Assembly (NCBI RefSeq): GCF_921293095.1
Contig: NC_060248.1
Span: forward strand, 132,010,972-132,074,971
DNA length: 64,000 nt
Direction of reading: 5' to 3'
From: Ischnura elegans
Lineage: Eukaryota > Arthropoda > Insecta > Odonata > Coenagrionidae
Both the position numbers and the translations under genes were made by a program. The notes below the pieces were generated by a model. It saw only the letters and a list, made by a program, of their open reading frames with translations. It searched no databases and had not been told where the DNA came from. This document shows positions 36,401-48,918 of the stretch, piece by piece (position 1 is the first letter of the stretch; each line of letters opens with the position of its first letter).

Positions 36401-38179
36401 CCTCCGCCGGACACCATAAGCTCACGGAATATTCAAGAAGTGGCCTGCCGAGTACAAAATAGCACCTCTAAATTACTTTCTCCTCCGAAAATCTTCCAAC
36501 AACACGCTTGATGAATCGCACCCTCTTCACGGCTCTGCCTCAAATTGTTAATAATACCTTTAAGGTCCCCACGATAGGTTCGAAGTTATTGTAACACCCA
36601 GACACTTCACTCTTCATCTGTCGTATTTATGCTGACACCTTCCACAGTATTTACATTTCGAATCAAGTGGCGCGATTATGTGGTCTCAACAGCGTCAGTC
36701 GTAGATATCGGTTCGAGCGCTAATGACCACTCGTCCCGCGCCCACGACTCACACCAAGAAGTCGGAAGAGTTTGGGAGCGGTAAAAAAGAAAGAAAGAAA
36801 GACGCATGACATTAAAACGCGAGTCTTGGAACCACTCCAGGGATTACTCACGGATGAAACAGAGGAGGAGGAGGAGGAGAGGGGGAGGGAGCTATGGCGA
36901 CGGGACGGGAAAGAATAATAAGAAGTGGGAGGGAATGGGTGAGGGCCTGCTATTATTCAGTGGTTGATGCGCCCTCTTCGAAACAGCCTCAGATGTGAAA
37001 ACCAAAAGAACAAGAATTGCCGTCCAACAAAGAGACTTAAATCCCATTGGAGGCAAAGAAATTTTGGTAGTCGGAACATAGAAAGAACTGCGGAGCAACT
37101 GACCCGGAAGGCTACCCGGAAAACCTTTCATCCAACCACCGGGCAGACGAGAGGGAATTCATCACTGCGACGGTCGGAAAATGGCGAAAATTATGGGGCT
37201 TTCACTGGTTTTCTCAATAAGGATACTATATGGAACTAATGTAGTTATTCGCTTACATAATTTGCATCACGAAAACAATCGCAGGAAATGACTATCTATT
37301 CGATTTTTCTAACGCTATGGAATCGTAACATATTGAGAGGCGAAAGTAGGAGATTTTAATATTTTTGGAAATCGATGGATCCTTTAGAGGACTCATAAAA
37401 ATGCACTTTCCAAAACGGCGCAATATTGACAACTGCCGAAGATACAGAAACCTACCGCTAACAGGATAGGGCATCAGCTAGCGCTGTTGTGATGGCGTCA
37501 TTTCATACATTGTATTAGCCGGAACAGAATAGGGACCACTGAACTCAAACGTGGAATGACAGCCAAATGTAGAAAGTCCGAAACCTACAAACATGGTCGT
37601 GTTATTAAAGAGCATATTAAAATTTAAACATTAATTAATAACAGGGCGGTTAAATTTTTTTAATTAAATACTCACGTTTTTATTAGAATTCAAAAGATTA
37701 ATATGAACCACCTGCCATGGCCAAATGTCCCACGCTTAAAGTTTACAGGTAAAAGACAGATTTTTCACACTAAGACTCGATTTTAAGTATTTGTTTGGCT
37801 TTTCAAAGACTGTTTCCAGGATTTTAAAAGTGTACTAACTTTACCACCGCTTTCAAAAACTACAAGCAATAATGAGATAGTAAAAATTCGCGTTTGCGTA
37901 AATCAAGGTGCCCTAGAGGTCGCATGTTATGCCTATTATCACGAATAATTATAAGGGGGCAACTACGCAAAAAAATGGTGTTTATTCTGCTACAATGACA
38001 CATAAGCAGCGAAAAAACATTGAACGCTTCGAAACGAGAAAAAAAAAGATGCAAAACGATCACATTCTAAAGGGTAGCAAACGTGCAGATCTCCATTTAT
38101 TTCTCAGATATCATTCAATTGAAAATTATTCGCGAGTGATGATAGAAAGAAAACTCAAAACTTCCCACAGTAACATTAC
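36401..38179. other. Stretch without recognised features
   Basis: Simple repeats only: (AAAG)n at about 36782-36802 and (GAG)n at about 36858-36885. No gene recognised. Confidence 0.45.
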
Positions 38180-38404
38180 AAGAACCAATCATAAAAGATG
38201 CAGTGTCCGGCGTCATACGGTGGAAATATTTGATATTCAGCTTATTAAAACCACTTGCCTGTTTCCACACAATTTTATTTTCACCGACCATGGTTTCGGC
38301 AACAAGGTCCTCGATAATGGCACAAGTTGCCGAAAACATGGTCGGTGAAAATAAAAGTGTGTGGAAACAGACAAGTGGTTTTAATACGCTGAAGAACCAA
38401 TCAT
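38180..38404 (-). mobile_element. Foldback retroposon-like element with 13-bp flanking duplication
   Basis: AAGAACCAATCAT at 38180-38192 and again at 38392-38404 brackets a 199-bp element. Within it, 38236-38302 and 38326-38393 are inverted arms (about 68 bp, about five mismatches), including TTTATTTTCACCGACCATG. A ~43 bp non-palindromic tail lies at 38193-38235. Reverse complemented, that tail resembles the tail of the element at 59927-60140. Arm plus tail plus a 13-bp duplication is the structure of a retroposed copy. Confidence 0.75.
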
Positions 38405-40470
38405 GCTTATGCCATCCTGCTCCTTTCGTAAAATGTATCACGAAAATAGAATAATTCTTAACGACTTGAACCTACCCTGTTCAGCAGATAATACCTCACG
38501 CGAAAACAGTCAGATGAGAGAAGACTGCTAATATTCAGACTGTAGTGAGTCATCCTACTCATTCGCAGGCTATAAATAAATTGGGTTAATCATTGACTGA
38601 GAAATTTATCGCCGCCAATGCTCATCTTTTGTACCACTGCCATGAAGAAACAGCGTCGTTCATGCGGACACCATTTTGTGCGGTACCCATTCATCCGATT
38701 AGCAGATCTATTTTCATGTTATCACTCACAACAAACTGATTTCACGGTAGGATCGCATTCAAGATCAAAAGAAAAGGAAATCGACCCTTAATAGTAGTGA
38801 TGCGAATGATTTATTTTTAATCCCACCCTTAGTGAACCGTTGGGTGGCAACACAACTTAACTCCTATACAAGAATAAGTTAACTGATGCAACTGTTACGC
38901 AAAATATAAACTTTAGCTTAGAGGGTAAAGGTTCATTTTGGGAAAAAACCGTTATACATTTACCTTTTTAAACCAGGAGGTGAAATGAGCTCAATATCCT
39001 GCCAACTCGCAATATTTTCAGCGGATTCAGCAAATTCCGAAAGAGGAACTTCCGTCTATATTCGCTGATCTCAATGAACACTTCCTCGGCTTATTAATGA
39101 GTAAAACTTAGTCGAAGCTTGCCTCGACGCGGTCATGCACAAGAATCACGAAATTCGGGTTTTAAGAAAGAGCTATAATACACAAAGGAGTTGCCCTATA
39201 GTCTGTCCAAACTCGGACCGTCACCATTACACCACATTCCTTAGAAACAGGAATAAGAATCATGATTAGGGTAACAAGTTTTTTTCCAATCAGCTCACGA
39301 AGTGGTGACACAGAGACCGCCAAAAATATATGATCGAATTCAAAACGTGGAATTACGTACAAGATTAAATAAAAGTACTCTGAAGGGCAATGAGGCATGA
39401 AAATGCTTCTTTGACCTGGACGAGACTTTACAGCACCTGCACACGGAACAGTTCTTACGAGGAGGCTTCAATCCACATCCACCGCTCGTGTCTTGCCTGA
39501 TTTGCCTCGTGAATTTCCTGAATTATGGCTCGCTTAAAATATACGCCCTCGTCTTGATTTTTTAAGGGCGCGAAGCGATGACTTCTTTCAACATTTAGTC
39601 GCATCTTACGATCATTCACGTCCGTAAACAAATGCGCCCCTTCCTTCATAAGCATCGCCACTGACGCAGTCGATCAACCCTACCATTACTCTAGGACCAA
39701 TCGATTGATTTTTGAAATGCAATTTTCTGAAATTGTCGCACGCAAAGGCCTATTTGTTGAGGCCGTCAGATGATGAAGTACAGTGAGGAGATGGTATTTG
39801 GAAATTTTCATGAAAATTACACATGCGTGTTCCGCTTCTAGTAACAGTTTAGCCTCCTCGGTGCAATTACCTCTAGAAGTGAGGAGTTGTGCTGCGGAGG
39901 AATCCAAGTCGACAATATAATCGTCATCGGAGCTACTAAACACGTGGTCGCGACTGTCATATGTTACGCTTCGGCATTCGGGATAACGAGAGGGGGAAGG
40001 AGTGGGGGGGGGGAGGTCGCAGACAGGAGGAGGGGGGAGACGAGGGACGCGCATGTACAAGCAAACCATCGCAGAGGAGTCATCCACGAATCCCTAACGG
40101 AAGAAACATATAAAGTATATAAATAAACAGATAAATATATGACAATAAATATATGACTACCACGAAAGGGCCATACGAACCCAAAAGGACGATATAAAAA
40201 AAATACAAACTCGGATCGGTCAAAAATTCAAATTAAAAATGTCTCATAAATATTTTAGAAATACCCAGCAATGATTTCATCTACATTTAAGAAACTTCAT
40301 CAAAGTTCCCTAATATTAGCCCAAATTAGGCAAGCAAATTACTTGTGTAACACTCTTATAGAATGGGGTTTATAATGTTAAGCCTAAAGGTATAGGCTTA
40401 AGGTTATAGGTTAAGGGTATAAAGCCGAAGACTGAAAAATGCAAGCAATAATAATATTGTTTGTAAAAAT
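38405..40470. other. Stretch without recognised features; unassigned open frame
   Basis: The minus frame 39686-40087 (133 residues) has a proline-rich start (PPPPVCDLPPPTPSPS) and an acidic middle (SSSDDDYIVDLDSS). It could be exonic, but I recognise no family and see no supporting splice structure. Confidence 0.35.
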
Positions 40471-40512
40471 ATTGCTGACAATTCCATTTCAAGCAATGGA
40501 ATTGTCAGCAAT
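40471..40512. repeat. Compact perfect hairpin, 18-bp stem
   Basis: ATTGCTGACAATTCCATT and AATGGAATTGTCAGCAAT pair perfectly around a 6-base loop. No duplication flanks it. Confidence 0.8.
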
Positions 40513-43500
40513 AAAACGTTTACATAACGATTCCGATTATAAAGATATTTTTACGAATAATGTAAAAATAAAGAAAAGCTGAACATGTTCAAACACGCTG
40601 CTGGAATTGGCTCAAGCTCTGTAATTACTGAACTATTTTTACATTTAATTAGCTAAATAATTGTTATTTCTACTGCACACTGACTACATTACTAAATAAC
40701 GCCATCAATTCAGCTGTGATACTATTTATATTTTATACATGTAAATTTTAATTGGAAACTGATTAATTGATTATTTAGATTAATTTTAAAAAGGCTTACA
40801 CGTTAAGTAAAAAAAACGAAGAAGACAAATTAACTTAAACATTGGGGTCATTGACTCCAACTGGCCCGCTTGGGGCAACAAAGGAACTTTATGTGGCCCA
40901 CACAATTAATGGTTTTATCATTATATTTCTCATTTTCTCATTTGAATATTCTCATTTGAATAAAACTGCAAAACACTCGTACTTTGGCACAAAATATGGA
41001 CGACATAGCAATGTCTTGGAGGATACAGATTTTCAGAGGCTTAATTATCCTTTCTCCCTCTTCCATCCTTCTATCCCCAACTTTCTTCTACCGTCCTCCT
41101 CTTCCGCTGTCCGTCACAACAAACCAGAGTTCTTCAAGAGACAATGGCCTGCTCAGAAAGCCACCATAATAACGCCCCTGGATAACCCTTCTACGACGTG
41201 AAAAAAGTGTTCATTTGGGGAGAAAAAAATATCGCAAACCCTTTCGATTCCGATTATAGGGGTGGAGAAACAAAAAAAACGGAAAGAAAAGCATGAAGCA
41301 TGCTCCATGGCTTTTTTTCTATTGAAAGAAGAAAAACCACCGTCTTAACTTTAAATCACGGTGTTCATTTTAGCGAATGAGTTGCGAAGTTTTTGAAGAG
41401 CTAGAGGAAGACATGTTGGACTTAATTGACTACCGTGAATACGCGATCTCAGAGAATATGCTGATTACATGAAGCATCTTGCACCAGAATAACAGCACGA
41501 TATTTGTGAAACCGCTTGCGTGTACTTTTAGGCAAATCTAGCTAAGCAAATTAGAATTTCTCTGTACTTATTACTACCCGCTTGAAGAATCTAAGCTATT
41601 ATCGCTTCGTTACAGTGCGTAAATTAAATATTACGTATGCGTCGAGAGTGCGTGTTGCTAATGTGATGCATGAAAACCATTTTCTTCCGAAAATAATTGA
41701 ATTTGCGGCCTATGTATCCTTGACCATTTATATAAGGCATTTGGATCCATGGCAAAGGTGCTGAACAAGGGAAGGGTGGAAACAATATACGTCGGGATGT
41801 GTAAAACAAAATTATTATTGGGCTTGCCCGCGTCAGTGGTGAAAACAGCCAACGTTCCTTCTTCTTAGCAGGAGACCTCGTCAGGGATAATAATATCGCC
41901 TTTGTCGCGCATCAATATGTATATTAATAACAGGAAATACTGGAAGCCACGTGTTACTGAGCCACGTGTTACTATAAACATTCTCATTTTGTAGTACACA
42001 TATCTCTCCATCACAAGGATAGTGGGGTTCACGATGTCTACTTCGCGACGCGTCGAGTCATAGGGCAGAGTGCTCCACGACGCCTCATTTTTCGGTTTGC
42101 ATCTTTTTCAGTCACAACTGACGCGTGAAACAAAAAAATAATCCTGTTATATTTGTGGACAGAACCCGTGGAAGTCTTAAATCTATGATAAGTTGGGATG
42201 CTTTCAATCCACAGAAGTCGATGAAAAGAATGATTGCGGCATATTTATGACGTGTAGACTATTTTCCATTCCTTCCTTCGTTTGGGCCAAAAGTGACGAT
42301 CCCCTCCACTAGAGATGTGAGTCACACATCTCCGTCGACATCTACCAGGCGAGAATCCGTTTCCGAGGAATGCTGCGTGCTTCACAGCCGTTGTCCGTGA
42401 ACTTTTTTCACTTCCTTTTTTTCGCATCTCTTAAAGCCATCATCTGCCGTCCTTAATTAGGTCCCAATGGTAAAAGGAAACGGATAATGGGAGAACAAAT
42501 GCATACCCAAACGCGTTGTGAAAAAAGGAAGCGTGCTATTTTGTGTTATCTGAATGGCCTCTACATAACGTTAGAAATGAAAGGGACCTCATAGTAATCA
42601 GTGATCATAGTATGCATCTCTATCTCTAACTTACTGAATGAATATGCGTTCTGCACACTACCCAGGAGTGGGTGGGACACACTTTTTTATAGTCACACAT
42701 GAATAAGAATGCTTCGAATACTGATATTTGAGACCCTAATTGCCGTTGCAATTTTGAAATGCGGCCCTTGCAGATTCGTGACGGTTGCACACCCCAAACC
42801 CGACGCGATAAAACAATTAATGGGAAAAATTTTGGCGGGTCGCGGAATTTATTTGGAAGCCACGGGTTGCTGACCTACACCCAAAAGCATTCTCTCTCTC
42901 ACGTTCCAGTCGACGACAAAATGCTTCTGCCGTCCGTCTCCTCCATAAAAAGGCCTCATGATGTGATCGCCCCGCCGCGTCTCCAAAGGCGCACATTGAT
43001 CTCGACTCCTCCTCAGAGCTGCTCGGGCGACCCTTCGCCACCCATCCCGCTCCTTCGCGGACGACTCCTTGCGCTTTGCTCACAAATCGACCTCCTTTGC
43101 ACTGCTCCGATTCTTGTCATTGGTACACTTTTCTGTTTCTTTTTCGATGAAATACACTCTGAGGCCGAGCACGACTATCTGGTCCGCCCATTACACGGCT
43201 CAACAAATTTTTCCAACTTCACAGAGGTTATGAAAGAGGGACAGAAAATAGTAGAGTAGGGAGATGGTGAAAAAAATAGAGTTAAATGAAAGAGAAACAA
43301 AAGAAATGGGGGTGATTTGGTCATCCAGGATTCACTTGGTCTCTCAAATAAATAACCCACGCTTACTATGCTGGGTGTTTCACCTGCCGGCCCTGAAATT
43401 GTTGTCACTCTCCGCGTTTACTAAGTCTCCTCTTCTTTCTTATCGCTGACAGGAAGCTGACCATAATATGCGTTTAACGAAATTTATGTTTGCGACGGAG

Positions 43501-44754
43501 TGATCCACCCAATTTATGAGAATCAAATGAACTCTATCCACTCCTCGTCGCATTGCGGACATTTTTGAAAACCGAATAAAATGCGCCCGAACACGAATCA
43601 AGCCTCTGCGGCAGGAGACTGGGGCTTTACATAACCAAAGATCTTCACTCTAATCGGCGTAATCCAATATTCGCTCGATAGCCAAAACCAAAATGAGACT
43701 ATAATCTACGCCATATTAGAGAATAATCTACCGCCGAAATTCATCCACCATCGTACGTATGCACCCTGTCTGTGAAACCCTTAATCCTGTCTGACAAAAC
43801 TCTCAATCGAAATGTCTCGATTAATTTTAATTTAATATAGATGGGCAAAATCGGCCGTAGCGCAATAGCCCACGTGGGGAGAGGGTCGACCGAGAGGCGG
43901 GTTTCTCTCCACCTTGGGCAGGATTTCCTCCGATAGCGCGCCCTCGCCCTATCCCTCTCAACATACAACCCACTTTCCCAACAGCAAGCTGCATCGCGTC
44001 CGCCAAATTCCACCCAGCCGACCACCTCGTCCGCGAGAACATGCCATCGACTTCACTCCTCATCGGAGGTATTGTAAACGAGAGGGAAGGATATAACCTT
44101 CGGCGCATTCTGCGAATCCGTCAAAGACGGAAATAGCATATCAATCGATCAGTCTGATTCGAACAATGGTGTTTGTTTACATGTCGACTATTGCATCTAT
44201 GGAAATTTTTGGCAACGTTTCATCTCTGGTAGTAAATCAATACATTCCAGAAATCATGATTCCCACCGATCTACTTCAAGTAATATCTACTTAAACTCAC
44301 TGAACAGATAACAGGGAATCAGTCACTCAGATGAAAATACATAAATTTAAAAACATACTTTATGCAGACAGAACATGACACAGACCTCTCTACAGATCCT
44401 TAAACATGAAGCTCTGCGGGACAGATATAGTAGGGAACGGGGGTGCACAGTTATTCTGACGAAATTTTCAACTGATATGATGTCTACAGATTTGTATTGT
44501 AAATGATCCTGTTTTCGATAAAAATTCTTTAGTAAAAGTGCCCGTTCTACGGATTAAAAAACGAAGTAATACGGAGAATTCCTTAAGACTCCACGGAAAA
44601 GAGAATTTCCTCGCAGGAGTGCATGCCATCACGCTCGAATTAATTTGGCCGTATAATAACAATGCACACATTTATAGCTCTACTCAAAATGAGCGCCAAT
44701 TTTATATCCATAAAAATTTAATTATTTAAAAAAATCTACGAGGAAAAAAATCAA
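40513..44754. other. Long stretch without recognised features
   Basis: About 4.2 kb. The longest frame (42759-43259 plus, 166 residues) is basic and Pro/Ser-rich at its centre and has no recognisable domain. An overlapping minus frame of 88 residues argues for compositional origin. No RNA gene or element identified. Confidence 0.4.
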
Positions 44755-44890
44755 TAGAAAAAGACTAAAAGCCTTCAAACTGGAGAAGGATGGTTGAGAT
44801 CACGTGGATACAGGGAGAAAGGAGTACGTGGGCCGACGAATAGGAGAAGAGATGTCATTTTGGAGCACCATACGCCCCAGGAGAACTAGG
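44755..44890 (+). pseudogene. Short LINE-like remnant (related to 46905-47030)
   Basis: It shares with 46905-47030 an ordered series: GAA(C)TGTAGAAGGATGGTTGAG-type start, ATGGACAGAGAGAAA, GAGGAGAAGA and CAGGAGAACTAAG. In the latter copy these translate as IKWTDIERNERV and EERPLFENN, an RTE-type signature. This copy is more decayed. Confidence 0.4.
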
Positions 44891-45106
44891 TGGAGAATTG
44901 TTTAATATATAAGTTAATAAATAAAGAAGGAAAATCCCTAAGGAGAGTCGAATTCGACGCGATTTATCTCAGGAAATTGTTAGAAGTTACATCATCATAT
45001 TTCGCCGTTTACAAAGATATTCCACTCACGTCAGTATTTCCTGATTCAACGCGAGCGCATTCGATTATTACTCTAGCCCCATCACTTTAGAAATTATCCA
45101 AGTCTG

Positions 45107-45154
45107 AGCGCACCACCAGCCATTACTATAACCAGTAATGAATGGTGGTGCGCA
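45107..45154. repeat. Compact hairpin, ~20 bp stem
   Basis: GCGCACCACCA followed by CATTACT pairs with AGTAATG and TGGTGGTGCGC around an ATAACC loop, with one or two unpaired bases in the stem. Confidence 0.75.
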
Positions 45155-45410
45155 GTGAAGCTGAATGGACCACAGCAGCGCACCCCTGTCAGTCTCCTGG
45201 GAAGCTATTCGCCTAGGTTACAATAAATAAATGTTTAACGACATCGAGTTAGTAAAGACTTCCATAAATACATCACTATTTGATTCTTCATGATGAGAGC
45301 AAGAAGACGAGGTCCAAACGACGGTTTCTTCGGGTGCGAGGATCGGAAAATAGCCAGTATTTACATTATCGCATCGATAAACTTCACACTGTGCAAAAAA
45401 TCCACGGGTG

Positions 45411-45773
45411 CGGGTGACTACTGTCGTTGTCAAAATGATGTGCCGCTGTACTTTGCAAATTTATATCTGGACTTCAGTGCATGCCATAATAATCAATGAA
45501 TTATACGTAATTTTAAAGTAAATTTTATTCTCAATTCTGATTTATTTTTTGTTTTATGAAAAATTAAAAAATCAAGACACGCGAGTGCAGTAAATGACTC
45601 CGCGCACCATAAAATTAGCCGTTTTGTCAACTCAAAATTAAAAAATAAATCAGAATTGGGTATAAAATTTCCTTTAAAATGACGTATTATTCACTATTAT
45701 GGCATGCACTGAAGTCCAGATATAAATTTGCGAATTACAGCGGAACATCATTTTGACGCCGACAGTAGTCCCG
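45411..45773. mobile_element. Foldback element with ~135-140 bp inverted arms
   Basis: Left arm 45411-45550 and right arm 45640-45773 are reverse complements at roughly 88-90% identity (shared words TTTATATCTGGACTTCAGTG, GCATGCCATAATA, AATTCTGATTTATTTTTT). An 89-bp unrelated spacer separates them. No coding capacity and no certain target duplication. The family is unknown. Confidence 0.8.
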
Positions 45774-45999
45774 GTATTCTTAAATTGACCTTCATTATAT
45801 TGATGAGCGTTTTAACTTGAAACTCCATATAGTTATTAAAATAAAATATAAAATTTCATTTTATACGTGGAACTTCCACTATACCTCACATGGATTGGTT
45901 GTATTTCATCATATAATTATTGCGATAGACTTAAGAAAGTACAACGAATAGGATGGAAATTTTGGCGTAGGCTTACGCGGCGTTGCTCTTGGTCAGTGC

Positions 46000-46100
46000 T
46001 GATTTTCGTGTTCCTCAGCCGCGTTGGTTGTTTTTCGATGACAACGGTTTCGGGAGCCATCCTGCTCCCGTCTTCAGGTCGAAGGTCAGCACAGACCATG
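46000..46100 (-). mobile_element. Foldback-family fragment with hammerhead-like core
   Basis: On the minus strand: CTGAAGA (46071-46077), stem GGGAGC/GCTCCC around AGGATG, GAAAC (46047-46051), CGTT, then GTC (46042-46040). TTCGA and TCGAA flank the core, and GTGCTGA/TCAGCAC lie further out. The core words match the arms of the foldback at 63297-63539. One extra C sits between CTGAAGA and the stem compared with a canonical hammerhead. Confidence 0.5.
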
Positions 46101-46904
46101 ATGGAAATTTTTATAGTATCTCCATCCACATCGCTACGAAGTCGCAAATGCGATACATCCGTGCGACAAGCAGAATAACAAGAGTGAGCAGAAATTTTGT
46201 TTCCGAGTGCCGAGTGAAATTAATATCAACATCGAAATAGTCAGTATGCCATCAGTCAACGCAGATAATAAGCATTTAGAATACGATGAACTCGAATTTT
46301 GAAATTGCGCGAGAGGTCTTCGAGATATCGATCTTCAAAGTCGGGCGACAGACTTTAGCAACGGATAGCTGTTCCATTTCACATTTCCATTAGTATCAGA
46401 GGCGCGCGTGGTCTTAATTGTTCTGTAACCCCGCGCCGGGGGTTATCTGCTACTTGTTGATATCCGCTTCCTGACGATCAAGGGTGCGGCAATGCAAGGC
46501 GGGGGCCGTGAAGACGGGAATGCATTCGACGCGCCTGCATAGTGGTTCCGATTATACATAGCCGCGCACGCTGGCAGCAGGCCCAGGCCAAGGGCGAATT
46601 AGAGTGGGACCCGGGATACCTTGGTGCATCGAACTTTGGCATGTCGAAAAAGTACTCGCGCGTCGACTACGCTACGTAACGCTTTCGGTGAGACCCTGTC
46701 CAATTAACTCGCGCTTACACCTAGTAAAACAATTGACTCCGGTTTTCTATTTTGGAACATTTCGATCATGAAGATGAGAGAAATACAATATATTCAGTAA
46801 TTTTCCACACTTAGGTGAAACCTACGACGGTGCAGGTTTCCTTCAAATGAGGAAACTCACCACAAAAGTGTTTTTCATCCATCATTTCACATACACCTTG
46901 AACT

Positions 46905-47030
46905 GTAGAAGGGTGATTGAGATAAAATGGACTGATATAGAGAGAAACGAGAGGGTTTGCCGAAGATGAGGAGAAGAAAGGCCCCTATTCGAGAATAACA
47001 CGTCACAGGAGAACTAAGCGCGAAGTATAT
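46905..47030 (+). pseudogene. Decayed RTE-type LINE fragment
   Basis: The translation shows IKWTDIERNERV, then a basic RR, then GEERPLFENNTSQEN after a stop. This matches the 'SWTDRIRNEEVLRRVGEERSLL' landmark of RTE-type elements in order and spacing. Confidence 0.5.
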
Positions 47031-47539
47031 ATGGTGGGAAAAAACTAGAGCGGGATCTCTTTCGAGGAGGATCAAGGGAAAAGGACTGAATTCTAAGAGG
47101 ATAAGAGGGAACAGATACATAGGAAAGGAAGAGAACCGGCGTAACATTGGAAAAAATGGAGAGGAGTAGAGTGTAACTGATCATAGGACATTAATATAAT
47201 GTGAGAATATAGTGGCCATCCGACTCAAAGACACCAAAAGACGCAAAACTGTGCCGAAGATGCGATGCAAAGGGACGTAGGCAGTGAAAATGGGATTGTG
47301 ATTATTTTGGACCGGAAATACGTCACAATTCAGTGAAAATAGGATAATCATATCTTGAGAAAGTTTGAAACAGCATCCTACTTCTTGCTTATCTACAGCA
47401 TCTTTAATAAAAATGGCAGAAAGTTTTATCTGAATTTATAATCTTATTTCTAATGGAAAAACTAAACAAAGACGGTTTTGTACATCCTAATAAATCGAAG
47501 AATACATATTCTATTTATTTCACACGATATGTGCAATTT

Positions 47540-47722
47540 TGTGGTATGGTATTTGGAGGAGGCGACCGACAGCTGAGGTCATTTGCACCATGAGGGAAGG
47601 GTAGGTAAGGAAGGGAGGAGAGAAACCCGGCGTCGGTATTAGCCTGCTCATAACGAAAGGCGCCAAGGGGACCACGGCTTAACTTCCCATCCGACGGACG
47701 GAGTGTTGCGCTTGAAATGTCC
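47540..47722 (-). mobile_element. tRNA-SINE copy lacking its tRNA head
   Basis: On the minus strand: CAAGCGCAACACTCCG, CCGTCGGATGGGAAG, CCGTGGTCCCCTTGGCGCC, CCGACGCCGGGTTTCTC, CAAATGACCTCAGCTGTCGG and CGCCTCCTCCAAATACC. It is the uninterrupted counterpart of the split SINE at 1590-3712 and defines that insertion point. The 5' tRNA-like part is missing. Confidence 0.75.
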
Positions 47723-48918
47723 TCCACACAACATTCAAGCAGGAATCGGGCAGTGTCTGAAAATTCTCTGCCACTGCCGGGATATGTGCAACTTTTTCAT
47801 GCGTAAAACAAAATATACAAACGATGAATTCATCATCCTACTTAAAATGAAAATATGCGTCCTCAATCGTGAGTTAAAATTGCGAGTTGATTTATAATTT
47901 TTCTAAAACGAAATTTTAATTTATTTACTAGTAGTGCGGCTACTTAATTTCTAATACGTTAAAATATCCCTCAAATTAAACCCGAACGAAAGGGTAAAAC
48001 GGATGGCTGCCGTGGGCATGTACATACGTAAACCAATACCATGATTGCGATAACATATGAATGAATGAATATGCTGTCATTACGAGATATAGTTGATTTC
48101 AACGATGATCCAAAGGAAAAACAGACTATCCAAATATCGTTATTTTTTTCTTTCAATATTCCTTCATGCAGCTTATGACCAAGAGTAATTTACTCATCGC
48201 GTGGCAACAATAAGAACTGGTTCTGTATCTCCGTACGACAGAAGTTCGTAATATTGCATTGACGAACACAAAGCCGAAGATTGGAATGAACGAACGTAAC
48301 CATTGAGTTTTTCACTGACGCCTCGATGGTGCTGGTGCGCGTGAACCATGCGTTCCTCCAAAATCCTAGCCGTCGCTTTGTATTTGTTAATACAGATTTA
48401 CTTTCTGAATTCACGCAAAAATAATCGAACAGTCGCTCTCATCACATTTGAAGGTGTACTGACACTTTCCAATGGGGTAGAGAGCCCCATCAATGCCCCC
48501 AAAAAAAGGAAACCTTACCCTTAAATATGTCTCCTAAGGCATAGCACTATAATGAAATGCTATTAAATAGTATTTTGGTGAATTCACTTTCAGGGGTGAA
48601 TACAATAGAGAGAAGTAAGTGGCCGCACCATTTATAACAGAAGTATCTATTTACAATTAGAAGTACACCTACTTTTTGCATAACTTTGTACGAACGTAAA
48701 CGTGCAAGCGTAACACACATACCGTGCCTAACTGGAGCGTACCCTCGATAGAATGTTTTCAAGCTCGTACATACCCTTCCCCTTCGCTGGTGGCGTGGCT
48801 TCATCTCGGCCCCTGCGGAGTGCCTATATCCTCACAGGCGTAGCACGTGCGCACTGCGGGCAGGGTGCATTTCAGGAAAAAAGCAATACTTCCTCGATCG
48901 GAAAGGCCCTCCTCGTCA
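47723..48918. other. Stretch without recognised features
   Basis: No gene or element recognised. Only short chance frames on both strands. Confidence 0.45.

Noticed and set aside
38236..38393. Simple MITE with TIRs
   Set aside because: The 13-bp direct repeats enclose an additional one-sided tail, so the inverted arms are not the element termini.
42759..43259. 166-residue Pro/Ser-rich frame
   Set aside because: No recognisable domain, no splice context, and an overlapping minus frame; compositional origin is more likely.
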